Of a stretch of DNA of 64,000 nt, positions 7,811-16,041 are shown in pieces. Source of the DNA: JAKALX01 sp964508715 (GTDB lineage: Bacteria; Chloroflexota; Dehalococcoidia; Tepidiformales; Tepidiformaceae). The notes below the pieces were generated by a model that ran no database searches, was not told the DNA's origin, and saw only the letters and a list, made by a program, of their open reading frames with translations. The DNA lies in NCBI GenBank assembly GCA_964508715.1, contig CAZDUX010000016.1, forward strand, positions 1 to 64,000, in the 5' to 3' direction. How positions within the stretch are numbered: position 1 is the first letter of the stretch; each line of letters opens with the position of its first letter. Made by a program: the position numbers and the translations under genes.

Positions 7811-8899
7811 TTACCCTGCGAAATCGAGCCGGGTTCGGTTTGCAAGACCGGGAGCTTGTGCTGCCACGCGGCAGCGGCCGGCAAGGAGGAGTTCGATGCG
7901 AGCCCGGACGGCATCGAGGCGCTCGGCCGGAACGCGCGGGAGAAGGACAACCTCCCCGCCGGAAAACACGACGTCGTCGTAGCCACGGGCGAAGCGGCGG
8001 AGCAGCCACGCGAGGGTGAAGGGTGAGATGCCAACGGGCTCGAAGGCGATGCCGGGGCGGGCGAAGCCATCAAGGTCGGCCAGCGGGAGGCAGGTCGCAT
8101 CGTCCCAGCGGTGCCGGAGTCCGCGCCTGAGGGTGGCGCCAAGAGCCGCTGCGATCTGCTGGGGTGTGACCGGGATGGTGAGCCAGTTGGAGGCACCGGC
8201 GGCGAGTGCGGACCGTAGCTCATCCTCCGAGGCGAGGTGGGCGAGGACGATGATCGTCCTGCCCGCGCCCGTGGCAATGCGCACGTTCTCGGCCATGGGA
8301 GCAGCGGGCCGCGCTTCGACGAGGAGGATGGACGCATCCACGGGGTTGGCGGCAATCATCACACCCATTGCTGCGCAGCTTTCGGCGGCAGTAGAGCGAG
8401 CCACCGGATCCGTAATGTCGAGATTCACGGTGAGGTCGCGGAGGTTCGCGTGGGGCCATTCGCCGTAACCGCCATCAATCGTACGGCTGGCCTGGCGGCG
8501 GGCAGAACGGCCATCTTCGGCCAGGCTCGAAACCCACGCAGCACAGGGGGCACAGGCGAAGAACGGCGCCCACGACTCGCCCCCGCCCAGGCTGATGCAA
8601 TCGATGACGACGCCCCGCCCCTTCGGGACGGCATAACAGACCTGGCACTGGTCGTCGAAAACGAGTGAACGGCCAGCGGTGCTGGGCATGCCGAAGAGCG
8701 AAGGCTGGATTCCTGCCTGGTGGCCTCGAACTTCGCCGATGACGCCACGGAGCCACTCACGACAGGGCTGGCAGAGCGGATTCCGGCGGACAGGAACAGA
8801 ATCATCCGGTTGCCATGCGTTCTGCCAGCGAAACGGCCGTGAGCGGAGCAGTCCAGCGGGCGGGCGTCCGCTTTCGCAACAGAGGCACGTGGATGCCAT
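7811..8899 (-). CDS. Double zinc-ribbon protein with pseudo-receiver domain
   Basis: The 362-residue protein begins with Cys pairs (CLCC near residue 5, CQPC near 43). A second set follows (CQVC near 85, CAPC near 117). This suggests two treble-clef or ribbon zinc sites. A region around residues 155-265 (ILLVEARP, RTIIVLAHLASEDELRSALAAGASNWL, IPVTPQQIAAAL) follows the pattern of a response-regulator receiver. The phospho-acceptor Asp position reads Glu, and the usual Lys before Pro is Ile, so it should not be phosphorylated normally. The C-terminal ~90 residues are unassigned. Confidence 0.6.
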   Translation of the reverse strand: MASTCLCCESGRPPAGLLRSRPFRWQNAWQPDDSVPVRRNPLCQPCREWLRGVIGEVRGHQAGIQPSLFGMPSTAGRSLVFDDQCQVCYAVPKGRGVVIDCISLGGGESWAPFFACAPCAAWVSSLAEDGRSARRQASRTIDGGYGEWPHANLRDLTVNLDITDPVARSTAAESCAAMGVMIAANPVDASILLVEARPAAPMAENVRIATGAGRTIIVLAHLASEDELRSALAAGASNWLTIPVTPQQIAAALGATLRRGLRHRWDDATCLPLADLDGFARPGIAFEPVGISPFTLAWLLRRFARGYDDVVFSGGEVVLLPRVPAERLDAVRARIELLLAGRCRVAAQAPGLANRTRLDFAG

Positions 8900-8984
8900 G
8901 GAGAGATCATCGGCCTGGTTGGCAGGAACGAGGAGTGACCGGTGCCAGGGCTACATGGAGGGTTGGTGACAGTGATGGTACTGG

Positions 8985-9584
8985 CTAACGGACGCGGGTG
9001 GCGATGATGCGCTGAAGGCCGGGGGCGAACCACGGAAGGAGCCGATCGTCACTGGCAAGCCGGCGGAGGAAGGGGTCAGTCTCGGGGCCACGACCGGGGC
9101 CCTCGCGGGGGAAGAGGCAGAGCGACCCGCCCGTCCGAAGGAGACGGATGAACTGCTCGTAGAGACCGGGATAGGCAACCCACGCCGCATCGAGGATGAG
9201 AAGGTCGTAGGGACCGGAGAGGGCCGGAACGACGTCCTCCGCAGGTGCTGTGTGCACACGGGTACGCTCGTCGAGGGCGTAGTAGGCGAATGAGTGTGCG
9301 GCCATCCGCGCATGCCGGGGGTCGGACTCGATGGTGTCGAGGCACCCCGTTGTGCCAAAACTCGCAGCGATGTGGAGTCCGCTGTAGCCGATACCAGTGC
9401 CAAGTTCGAGGACATAGCTCGAGTGGGTCGCGCGAACCATGACAGCAAGCTCACGTGCTTCGACTTCGTTGAGCACGTCGAGATCGCAGCCGTGCTCGAG
9501 ACGATGGGCCGGGGCTGATTCGCGAACCGTGGCGAAGCGATCGGGGCGGCGGCGGGTGAGGGACAGGGCAGGGTCAGCGGTCAC
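8985..9584 (-). CDS. O-methyltransferase (class I SAM-dependent)
   Basis: The 199-residue product has the SAM-binding motif YVLELGTGIGYSGLHIA (about residues 58-73). The acidic strand end LDTIESDPRHARMA and LLILDAAWVAYPGLYEQFIRLLRTGG follow, as in the COMT/caffeoyl-CoA O-methyltransferase family 3. The substrate is unknown. The GTG start overlaps the stop of the upstream gene by GTGA (9581-9584), implying coupled translation. Confidence 0.85.
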   Translation of the reverse strand: MTADPALSLTRRRPDRFATVRESAPAHRLEHGCDLDVLNEVEARELAVMVRATHSSYVLELGTGIGYSGLHIAASFGTTGCLDTIESDPRHARMAAHSFAYYALDERTRVHTAPAEDVVPALSGPYDLLILDAAWVAYPGLYEQFIRLLRTGGSLCLFPREGPGRGPETDPFLRRLASDDRLLPWFAPGLQRIIATRVR

Positions 9585-10333
9585 ACGGAAACCTCGGCGA
9601 CGACTGCGAAGTGGTCGCTGGGGTAAATGGTAGGGTCTTCGACAGGCGGGTGGTTCGCGGCAAGCCAGGCGGAGAGAGCGCGTGCGCTGCCAGAGAGCCA
9701 GATATAGTCGAGGCAGTTGGGATCACCATCGGTGTCCATGGTTTCGGCCTGGATGCCCGAGGGCCAGGTGACGGCCGGTTCAGCCCCATTGGCTTCGAAG
9801 AAGGCAGAGCGCCAGCCAGCTTCGCGCATGGTCGTATAGGCGGGTTCAGAAGGCGGCGAGTTGAAGTCGCCAACGATGATCGCGGCATCGGCGCGGGGAG
9901 CATCGGCCATCCAGGCGCAGATGGCTTTCACTTGCTCGGCACGGACCCCGGGCTCGGCGGGGACGTGGTGGAGGTGGGTGTTGGCGAACCAGAGCATACG
10001 TTGCCGCGGAAGGGCGACGAGGACACGGTGGGCAACGCGGTTGTGGCTGAGGCGCAGCTCATCGCTGGCCTGGAGTTCACCAGCGCCGACCAGGATAGCG
10101 TTACCGAAGTCCGGGAAGCGGCCACTGCGAGCGTCCACCGCCTGGTAGTCACGCGCCGGGAGTTGGTGAGCGAGGAAGTCGTCCTGGCGGGGCTCGCTGA
10201 ACATGACCTCCTGGAGGCCTGCGAGATCGGGGTTGATTGAAGCGAACGCGGCGCCGAGAAGAGGCTTCCGTTCATCGTAGCGGTCGGTGATGTTGCGGAT
10301 GTTGAAGGTCAGGATTCGCAATTCAGGGTTCAC
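9581..10333 (-). CDS. Endonuclease/exonuclease/phosphatase family hydrolase
   Basis: The 250-residue product belongs to the EEP superfamily of metal-dependent phosphodiesterases. It shows LRILTFNIRN at the N-terminus, AGLQEVM (the catalytic Glu region), NTHLHHV, AAIIVGDFNSPPSEPAYTTM and the C-terminal YPSDHFAVVAEV with the essential Asp-His. The substrate (DNA, phospholipid or nucleotide) is not clear. The GTG start at 10333 avoids overlap with rimO and lies inside a heptamer repeat, so the repeat encodes the first residues. Confidence 0.85.
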   Translation of the reverse strand: MNPELRILTFNIRNITDRYDERKPLLGAAFASINPDLAGLQEVMFSEPRQDDFLAHQLPARDYQAVDARSGRFPDFGNAILVGAGELQASDELRLSHNRVAHRVLVALPRQRMLWFANTHLHHVPAEPGVRAEQVKAICAWMADAPRADAAIIVGDFNSPPSEPAYTTMREAGWRSAFFEANGAEPAVTWPSGIQAETMDTDGDPNCLDYIWLSGSARALSAWLAANHPPVEDPTIYPSDHFAVVAEVSV

Positions 10334-10340
10334 GATTCGA
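10313..10340. repeat. Heptamer repeat overlapping the EEP gene start (4 units)
   Basis: The units GATTCGC, AATTCAG, GGTTCAC and GATTCGA run across the start of the EEP-family gene. The GTG start codon (complement of CAC at 10331-10333) belongs to the repeat, and two units are translated. Confidence 0.75.
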
Positions 10341-10355
10341 GCGCCGGTTGGTGAG

Positions 10356-11663
10356 CTACGAGAGGATGCGGGCGAAGAGGTCGTAGTCGGCCGTGTCTTC
10401 GATGCGGACACGGATACGGAAGCCGGGATGAGCCCGGCCGCGCGCGAAGACCATGCCATCGACTTCCGGAGCTTCGCGGTAGGTGCGGCCAGCAATCACA
10501 GGCTCACCATCCTCATCTTCACCAACGCCTTCGACGAGCATGTCAAGCTCACGGCCGACGAAACGCCTGGCGAGTTTCGCAGCGATCTTGCGTTGCTGGC
10601 GCATGAAGTGGTCGCGACGCTCGGCCTTGAGCTCGTCGGGCACCTGGCCAGGCATGTCGAATGCGCCGGTCCATTGCTGCCGGGAGTACGTGAAGCAGCC
10701 AGCGTGGTCGAAGTGAATTTCGCGGGCGAAATCGAGGAGTTCCTTGAACTCGGCATCGGTCTCGCCGGGGAAGCCCGCGATGAAGGAGGTGCGGAGGACC
10801 ATATCGGGCATGGCCGTGCGGAGCTGGCGAATGAAAGCGCGGACCTTTTCGAGATTGTGGGGACGCTTCATGCGGCGAAGCATCGCCTCGGAGCCGTGCT
10901 GGAGGGGTACATCGAGGTAGTGAACGACGTTGGGGAGGCGGGCCATCGTCTCCACGAGCTGTTCGCTCACACGGCTGGGGTAGGCATACATGACGCGAAG
11001 CCAGACGTCGGGACCAACCGCTTCGGAGAGCGTATCGAGCAGGCCGGGGAGGCCGGAAGCGACGGGCATCCCGAGGTCTTCCCCCCAGGCCGTGGAATCC
11101 TGGGCAACGAGGACGAGTTCCTGCGCACCTGCAGCAACAAGCCGCTGCGCCTCTCTCACGAGGAGCCCGGCGGGAGCCGAATGGAGGCCACCCTTGATCT
11201 TCGGGATGACGCAGAAGGCACAAGGAGCGTCGCAACCATCGCTGATCTTGAGGTAGGCGCTGGGGCCGCTCACGCGGGCAGCACTCTCGGGGATGTCGAA
11301 GATGGCATCGACGTCGACACTGAGGAGCCTGGCAACGTCCTGCCACTGGCCCACACCGAAGATGTGGTCGACCGCTGGGTTCTCCTCGCGAACCTGGCGC
11401 CCATAGAGCTGGGTCATGCAGCCAGCAACGATGAGTGTCTGGCCGTCGCGCTTGTGGGCAGCGAGCTCACGGACGGTCTCCATCGACTGTTCCTGGCTTT
11501 GCTCGATGAAGCCGCAGGTGTTCACGATGATCGCGTCGGCGTCCTGGGGCTGGATGACGGGGAGGAGTTCGCCACCGGTGAGGAGCCGCTCGAGGTGCTC
11601 GCTATCGACGTCATTCTTGGGGCAACCGAGAGTCACGATGTGGTACGTCTTTGGAACTGCCAT
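10356..11663 (-). CDS. rimO: Ribosomal protein S12 methylthiotransferase RimO
   Basis: This radical-SAM enzyme methylthiolates an Asp of ribosomal protein S12. The 435-residue length fits. The N-terminal domain has TLGCPKNDVDSE and NTCGFI with the cluster cysteines. The radical-SAM site CDAPCAFC (CxxxCxxC) follows in LKISDGCDAPCAFCVIP. QDSTAWGEDLG and a C-terminal TRAM domain are also present. GCPKN and KISDGC favour RimO over MiaB. Its ATG is fused to the stop of the preceding HTH-PASTA gene (TGATG). Confidence 0.93.
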   Translation of the reverse strand: MAVPKTYHIVTLGCPKNDVDSEHLERLLTGGELLPVIQPQDADAIIVNTCGFIEQSQEQSMETVRELAAHKRDGQTLIVAGCMTQLYGRQVREENPAVDHIFGVGQWQDVARLLSVDVDAIFDIPESAARVSGPSAYLKISDGCDAPCAFCVIPKIKGGLHSAPAGLLVREAQRLVAAGAQELVLVAQDSTAWGEDLGMPVASGLPGLLDTLSEAVGPDVWLRVMYAYPSRVSEQLVETMARLPNVVHYLDVPLQHGSEAMLRRMKRPHNLEKVRAFIRQLRTAMPDMVLRTSFIAGFPGETDAEFKELLDFAREIHFDHAGCFTYSRQQWTGAFDMPGQVPDELKAERRDHFMRQQRKIAAKLARRFVGRELDMLVEGVGEDEDGEPVIAGRTYREAPEVDGMVFARGRAHPGFRIRVRIEDTADYDLFARILS

Positions 11664-12592
11664 CAGGGGCCATCACTCACGACGATTTTGACGGTGAAGC
11701 CGGCATCGACGGCTGTACCGGAGGCGGGCGATTGGTCGATGACCGTCCCTTTCGCATTGTTGGCCGATTTCTGAGTCTTCACTTCGATCTTCAGTCCGGC
11801 CGCGCCGATCGCTTCCTGCGCGGCGGCCTGCGTCATGCCGACTACCGCGGGCATGACGCCGGGCTTTGTGCCGGCAGCCGCTGTAGCGCTGGTAACGGCC
11901 GCACCGGTACCAGAGTCCTGCGAACCAGCACCGGCAGGAGCGAGCTTCGTGGAGCCGGAGGCCGCGGTTGAGGCGGAGCCGGGCGGGGTGGTGGAATCAC
12001 CGCCACCAAGGTTGGAGATCAAGAAGGCAAGAAGGACAACGGCCACGACGGCGGCGATGGCGACGACCGCGATGACCATCGAGCGCGTCTGGGCGGCGGG
12101 GTCGGTCTTGATGCGCCGGTTCGGAGCGGGAACGCCGATATCGACGCCGATCATCGGTTCGAGCGGGAGTTCGGCATCGTGCTGGCGGCGCGGTTGCTCA
12201 CGGCGCGTTGGCCGTTGGGTTTCCTGGCGGTCGCGTTCACGCTGCCGGGGCTGTTCTGGCTTTGGCGGGGTGGGGCGGCGCCAGGCAGGGCGGGCGGCAC
12301 CAACAGCGCTCACCGGCTGCTGGATAGACGCACGAGGCGTGACTTGCCGGGGCGGCTCGACGTCGTCCTCGCGCGGGAACATATCGAGGGCTTCCTGGGG
12401 ATCGATCCCAAGGTACTGGGAGTAGGAGCGCAGAAAACCACGCGCATAGACCGGCGCCGGGATGACATCAAACTGCTCGGCTTCGAGAGCCTGCAGATAC
12501 CGGCGAGAGATGCGCGTGTCGCGTTCTGCGTCTTCAAGGGTCAGGCCGCGTGCCTCACGGGCCCGGACCAGCAGCGTCCCCAGTTCACCCAT
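11663..12592 (-). CDS. HTH-transmembrane-PASTA protein (RodZ-like)
   Basis: The 309-residue product has an N-terminal Xre/RodZ-type HTH (MGELGTLLVRAREARGLTLEDAERDTRISRRYLQ, about 1-75). A Pro/Arg/Gln-rich linker (80-165) and one membrane span (about 170-192) follow. After a Gly/Ser/Thr/Ala-rich stretch comes a PASTA domain (about 243-309: VVGMTQAAAQEAIGAAGLKI, IDQSPASGTAV). RodZ connects the MreB cytoskeleton to wall synthesis; PASTA domains bind peptidoglycan stem peptides or lipid II. The combination suggests a cell-envelope morphology or sensing role (inference). It heads the minus run ending at 6760. Confidence 0.82.
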   Translation of the reverse strand: MGELGTLLVRAREARGLTLEDAERDTRISRRYLQALEAEQFDVIPAPVYARGFLRSYSQYLGIDPQEALDMFPREDDVEPPRQVTPRASIQQPVSAVGAARPAWRRPTPPKPEQPRQRERDRQETQRPTRREQPRRQHDAELPLEPMIGVDIGVPAPNRRIKTDPAAQTRSMVIAVVAIAAVVAVVLLAFLISNLGGGDSTTPPGSASTAASGSTKLAPAGAGSQDSGTGAAVTSATAAAGTKPGVMPAVVGMTQAAAQEAIGAAGLKIEVKTQKSANNAKGTVIDQSPASGTAVDAGFTVKIVVSDGP

Positions 12593-12742
12593 TACGTACC
12601 TCGGGGGTCAACCCTGAACGTATCAGATGCGATCGTGATGGGACAGTTGCGGGAAGTAAAGGCCGGGACCGGGTCTCGCCAATTCGGGGAGTGTTGCTGG
12701 AGGCGATCTTCGCCGGGTACGAAGCCTGGCCGTGTGGCCGAA

Positions 12743-12760
12743 GGCCCCGGACCCGGGGCC
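12743..12760. terminator. GC-rich hairpin downstream of the 12788-13174 gene
   Basis: GGCCCC and GGGGCC flank a short loop, 28 bp past the stop of the minus-strand gene above it. No clear T-tract is present. It is a possible terminator between the hsp20 unit and the RodZ-like unit. Confidence 0.4.
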
Positions 12761-12787
12761 CCCGGTACGGTTCCTGGCCAGCAGATG

Positions 12788-13174
12788 CTACCGGCGGAGG
12801 TCCGGCAGGGAATGCGGCAGCGGCCGAGGGTCGGCACCCGCGGGGATATGCTCCCGCTGTTGGCGGAGATGGACGGGCGGTGGCTCGTGGATCTCCTCCG
12901 GTTCGACGACGCGAAGATCGGCCTCAGCAGGCTCGATTACGGCGGCGGCATCTTCGAGGGCTTCCTCTATCTGCTTGAGGACTTTCATGGTCTCGCTCCT
13001 TTCCAGGCCCCGGGCGCGTGCCCGGACTTCGAGGTCGCTGGCCTGCGCGGCTTCAATCGCGCAGGCCGCACAGCGCCGGCGAACGACTCGCCGGGTGGCG
13101 GTCTCGACTATCCACCCATGATCATGAACGAGCCGGTCTGGATTGATCCAGTAAGGCGAGGCATGGTCCAACAT
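12788..13174 (-). CDS. Hypothetical protein downstream of hsp20
   Basis: I do not recognise this 128-residue protein. The middle part (RRRCAACAIEAAQASDLEVRARARGLERSETMKVLKQIEEALEDAA) looks helical and contains a CAAC pair; the end is Pro/His/Arg-rich. A good Shine-Dalgarno (GGAGAGG) precedes the ATG at 13174. It starts 60 bp after hsp20 on the same strand, which supports a real gene. The Pro-rich tail could mean the true stop is earlier through a frameshift. Confidence 0.45.
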   Translation of the reverse strand: MLDHASPYWINPDRLVHDHGWIVETATRRVVRRRCAACAIEAAQASDLEVRARARGLERSETMKVLKQIEEALEDAAAVIEPAEADLRVVEPEEIHEPPPVHLRQQREHIPAGADPRPLPHSLPDLRR

Positions 13175-13234
13175 CTCAATCCTCTCCCAATTCCTGGTGC
13201 CTGGCCGCTCCAGCCGGCGCGTTCGCCACGTCGT

Positions 13235-13666
13235 TCAGGTGCTTCTAATCTCGATCTTGCGGGCTTCGGGCCGGGCGACCGCGAGCTTCGGCAGGTGAAC
13301 CTCGAGGACTCCGTCCTTCAAGGAGGCCTCGATCCTCTCCTCATCGACGTTCTCGGGGATGGTAAGCGAGCGTTCGAAGCTGCCGAAGAATCGCTCGGAG
13401 TAGTGGCGTTCCTTCTCATCCTCCGTACGTTCGACACGCTTTTCGCCACGGATAGTGAGAACGCGGTTCTGGACTTTGACCTCCATGTCCTTCGCCTCAA
13501 CACCGGGAAGTTCGGCATGGACGAGGATCTCGCCGTCCTTCTCGGTGACATCGCAGCGCGGGCTCCACTCGGTCAGCGGCGTACCAGCGGATGGCCGGCT
13601 GAACCAGTCACGAGGCCAGAGGCTCGCGAACTCCTCGAGCGGGTTGAAACGAACGAGTCCAGTCAT
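13235..13666 (-). CDS. Hsp20/alpha-crystallin small heat-shock protein
   Basis: This ATP-independent holdase chaperone binds unfolding proteins under stress. The 143-residue product has the alpha-crystallin domain: CDVTEKDGEILVHAELPGVEAKDMEVKVQNRVLTIRGEK, then FERSLTIPENVDEERIEASLKDGVLEVHLPK. The N-terminus MTGLVRFNPLEEF is typical. ATG 13666 is preceded by GAGGTGATTCC, a good ribosome-binding site, so the ten-residue longer frame was rejected. It sits next to prmA and dnaJ, consistent with a stress locus. Confidence 0.92.
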   Translation of the reverse strand: MTGLVRFNPLEEFASLWPRDWFSRPSAGTPLTEWSPRCDVTEKDGEILVHAELPGVEAKDMEVKVQNRVLTIRGEKRVERTEDEKERHYSERFFGSFERSLTIPENVDEERIEASLKDGVLEVHLPKLAVARPEARKIEIRST

Positions 13667-13774
13667 TGGAATCACCTCGCATGGAGATGAACCCACGATG
13701 AGCTATCGCCCGGAGTGCTGTGAGGGTCACTCGATCCAGTAGGGGTAGGTCGATCGGACAGATTCGGCCGAGGG

Positions 13775-14668
13775 TTACAAACGGCGAAAGGTGAGAGAAC
13801 ACCAGTCGCGCTCATGGCCCATCGCGGCAAGGACGAGGCCGTGCGCTTCCATGGCCTCGCGGACACGCGCGGCGTCGGGCGCGAGGATGCCACTGAGGAC
13901 GAGGGCGCCACCGGAAGCGACGACGCGCCCAAACGCGGGTGCGAGCCCGATATTGGCGTCGGTGCTGATGTTCGAGACGACGAGCTGGTAGTCACGGGGA
14001 TGAGCGGGGGTGAGGACACCGGAACGGATAGAGACGCGGCCATTCACCTGGTTCGCGTTGCAGTTGTTCGCCGCCACTTCCGCCGCGATCGGGTCGATGT
14101 CGATTGCGTCGACGTGGGCCGCACCAAGGAGGATGGCGGCGATGGAGAGGACGCCAGACCCGGTACCGACATCGAGGACATCGATACCAGGGGTGACGAG
14201 GTCTTCGAGGGCAAGGAGGCAGAGCCGGGTGGTCTCATGGTGCCCCGTGCCGAACGCCTGCCCCGGATCGAGCCGGATCGGGAGCTGGCCGGGTGCGGGC
14301 TCGTGGTCGATCCAGGTGGGGACAATGATGACTCGCCCGCCAGGGTCGACAACGCCGAAGAACTCGCGCCAGCTGACGGACCAGTCCTGCTCGTAGATGG
14401 GCTTCGCGATGAGTTCGACGTGGGGAAACGCTTCCATCGAGCGGCGGAGGTCCTCGGTAAGGACGGCGCCGAGTTCGGAGCTGGGAAGGTAGGCTCGGAC
14501 GAGGACGGCCTCACCGGCGCGGACACGAAAGCCAAGCTCGGGCCCGAGAATATCGATCGGCTCCTCAACAGTAATGCCACCGGGAGAGACGGAGCGCATG
14601 AGCTCCGAGACGGCCTCGACTTCAGGCGGGGGCACGCGCGCGGTGATCTCGAACCAGAGGGACGTCAT
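13775..14668 (-). CDS. prmA: Ribosomal protein L11 methyltransferase PrmA
   Basis: PrmA trimethylates ribosomal protein L11. The 297-residue product has the substrate-binding N-terminal domain and a SAM-binding catalytic domain. The latter contains LDPGQAFGTGHHETTRLCL, DVLDVGTGSGVLSIAA, DAIDIDP and VVSNIS (NxxxD/NIS-type motif IV). The dnaJ-prmA pairing is common in heat-shock operons. A three-unit heptamer repeat sits just upstream of the ATG. Confidence 0.92.
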   Translation of the reverse strand: MTSLWFEITARVPPPEVEAVSELMRSVSPGGITVEEPIDILGPELGFRVRAGEAVLVRAYLPSSELGAVLTEDLRRSMEAFPHVELIAKPIYEQDWSVSWREFFGVVDPGGRVIIVPTWIDHEPAPGQLPIRLDPGQAFGTGHHETTRLCLLALEDLVTPGIDVLDVGTGSGVLSIAAILLGAAHVDAIDIDPIAAEVAANNCNANQVNGRVSIRSGVLTPAHPRDYQLVVSNISTDANIGLAPAFGRVVASGGALVLSGILAPDAARVREAMEAHGLVLAAMGHERDWCSLTFRRL

Positions 14669-14672
14669 TTCT

Positions 14673-14693
14673 GATTGCCGGTTGCCGGTTGCC
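14673..14693. repeat. Heptamer repeat upstream of prmA (3 units)
   Basis: GATTGCC, GGTTGCC and GGTTGCC are in tandem 4 bp upstream of the prmA start codon. They belong to the same heptamer family as the arrays at 3733 and 5398. Confidence 0.75.
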
Positions 14694-14810
14694 GAGTACG
14701 AGCCATGTCCCGGTTCTTGCGGGCGAGCACCGCCGGGCGTGCAGCATCGGGAACGCGCCTAGCGGCGGCGCCCGGGATCCCAATCCAGTGCTGGGCGATC
14801 GGCAACACTG

Positions 14811-15947
14811 TCATCCGGCCACGGCGTCGCGAAGCCGTTCGAAGAGGCCCTTGGACTTCTTCGGCATGGTGGGGGTACCCATCGTCTGGGCGAGTTTCTC
14901 GAGGAGATCGCGCTGTTCGTCCGTGAGGTCTTCGGGGATGACGGCGGTCACGCGGACGACCATGTCGCCCCGGCCGCCACCGCGGAGGTGGGGGACTCCC
15001 TTGCCACGAAGGACGAAGTCCTCGCCGCTCTGTGTACCGGCAGGGATCTCCATCTCGAATTCGCCATCGAGGGTGGGGATGGTAACCCTTGCGCCGAGGG
15101 TGGCCTGCGCGATGTTGACGGGCAGGTCGAAGAGAATGTGGTCCTCAACGCGCTCGAAGGTTGGGTGGGGGCTGACGCTGAGGACGACATAGAGGTTACC
15201 GGGCTCACCACCGCGTAAACCGGCCTCACCCTCATTCGAGAGGCGAATCTGCTGGTCGTTGTCGACGCCAGCAGGGACCTTGACGCTGATGGTGCGTGTC
15301 GCCTTCTCACGGCCGGTGCCCCTGCACTTCGCGCAGGGGTTCGTGACGATTCGGCCTTCGCCCTGGCAGCGGCCACAGGTAGCGACGTTCACGAACTGGC
15401 CGAAGATGCTCTGCTGAGCACGGCGGATTTCGCCGGCGCCGTTGCAGTCGGGGCAGGTGGAGAGGTCGCTCCCGGGCTCGGAGCCACGGCCACTGCACTC
15501 GGAACAGCGCTCCATTCGCTGGTATTCGATCTCCTTCTCGACGCCGAAGACGGCCTCTTCGAAGGTGAGATGGAGGTTGTAACGGAGATCCGCTCCGCGT
15601 GCCGGGCCGCGCCGGCGGCGCCCGCCACCGCGGCTGGCCCCACCGAAGAAGGCATCGAAGATATCGCCGAAACCCTCGAAGTTCTGGAAGCCCTCGAATC
15701 CCTGGGGGCCGGCTCCGCCCTCGACCCCGGCGTGACCGAAACGGTCGTAGCGAGCGCGCTTTTCGGGGTCCGAGAGGACCTCGTTGGCGGCATTGATCTC
15801 CTTGAACTGGCCGGCAGCCTTGGGGTCGGGATTGCGGTCGGGGTGGTACTGCATGGCGAGGCGGCGATAAGCCTTCTTGATCTCGCTGGCATCCGCATCG
15901 CGAGAGACGCCGAGCACCTCGTAGTAGTCGCGCTGTCCGGTAGGCAT
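14811..15947 (-). CDS. dnaJ: Chaperone protein DnaJ
   Basis: This DnaK co-chaperone is 378 residues, the normal type-I length. It has a J domain (DYYEVLGVSRDADASEIKKAYR, with HPD in YHPDRNPD), a Gly/Phe region and four zinc-finger repeats (CSECSGRG, CPDCNGAG, CGRCQGEG, CAKCRGTG). The C-terminal substrate domain follows. The start at 15947 (MPTGQRDYYEVLG) fits; the longer frame runs through the promoter. A CIRCE element lies 5 bp upstream of the start. No grpE or dnaK is nearby. Confidence 0.96.
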   Translation of the reverse strand: MPTGQRDYYEVLGVSRDADASEIKKAYRRLAMQYHPDRNPDPKAAGQFKEINAANEVLSDPEKRARYDRFGHAGVEGGAGPQGFEGFQNFEGFGDIFDAFFGGASRGGGRRRRGPARGADLRYNLHLTFEEAVFGVEKEIEYQRMERCSECSGRGSEPGSDLSTCPDCNGAGEIRRAQQSIFGQFVNVATCGRCQGEGRIVTNPCAKCRGTGREKATRTISVKVPAGVDNDQQIRLSNEGEAGLRGGEPGNLYVVLSVSPHPTFERVEDHILFDLPVNIAQATLGARVTIPTLDGEFEMEIPAGTQSGEDFVLRGKGVPHLRGGGRGDMVVRVTAVIPEDLTDEQRDLLEKLAQTMGTPTMPKKSKGLFERLRDAVAG

Positions 15948-15952
15948 TCTGT

Positions 15953-15979
15953 TTAGCAGTGTAGCAAAGCGAGTGCTAA
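15953..15979 (-). promoter_or_regulatory. CIRCE element (HrcA operator) before dnaJ
   Basis: On the plus strand it reads TTAGCAGTG, nine spacer bases, then GAGTGCTAA. The CIRCE consensus is TTAGCACTC-N9-GAGTGCTAA. One half is perfect, the other differs at two positions, and the spacer is exactly nine. It lies directly upstream of the dnaJ start, where HrcA repressor is known to bind in other bacteria. Confidence 0.88.
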
Positions 15980-16041
15980 TCGCGGAGACAGGGAAGCCCC
16001 CGAAGTTGCCGGAGCGCTTACCGGAGTGGAGAATCGGCCGT

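Noticed and set aside
12179..13690. 503-codon open frame on the plus strand
   Set aside because: It runs antisense to the RodZ-like gene, the 12788 gene and hsp20, with no domain or ribosome-binding site. It is a GC-rich shadow.
13714..13720. CIRCE half-site (GAGTGCT) upstream of hsp20
   Set aside because: No matching left half at nine-base spacing, so a full HrcA operator cannot be supported.
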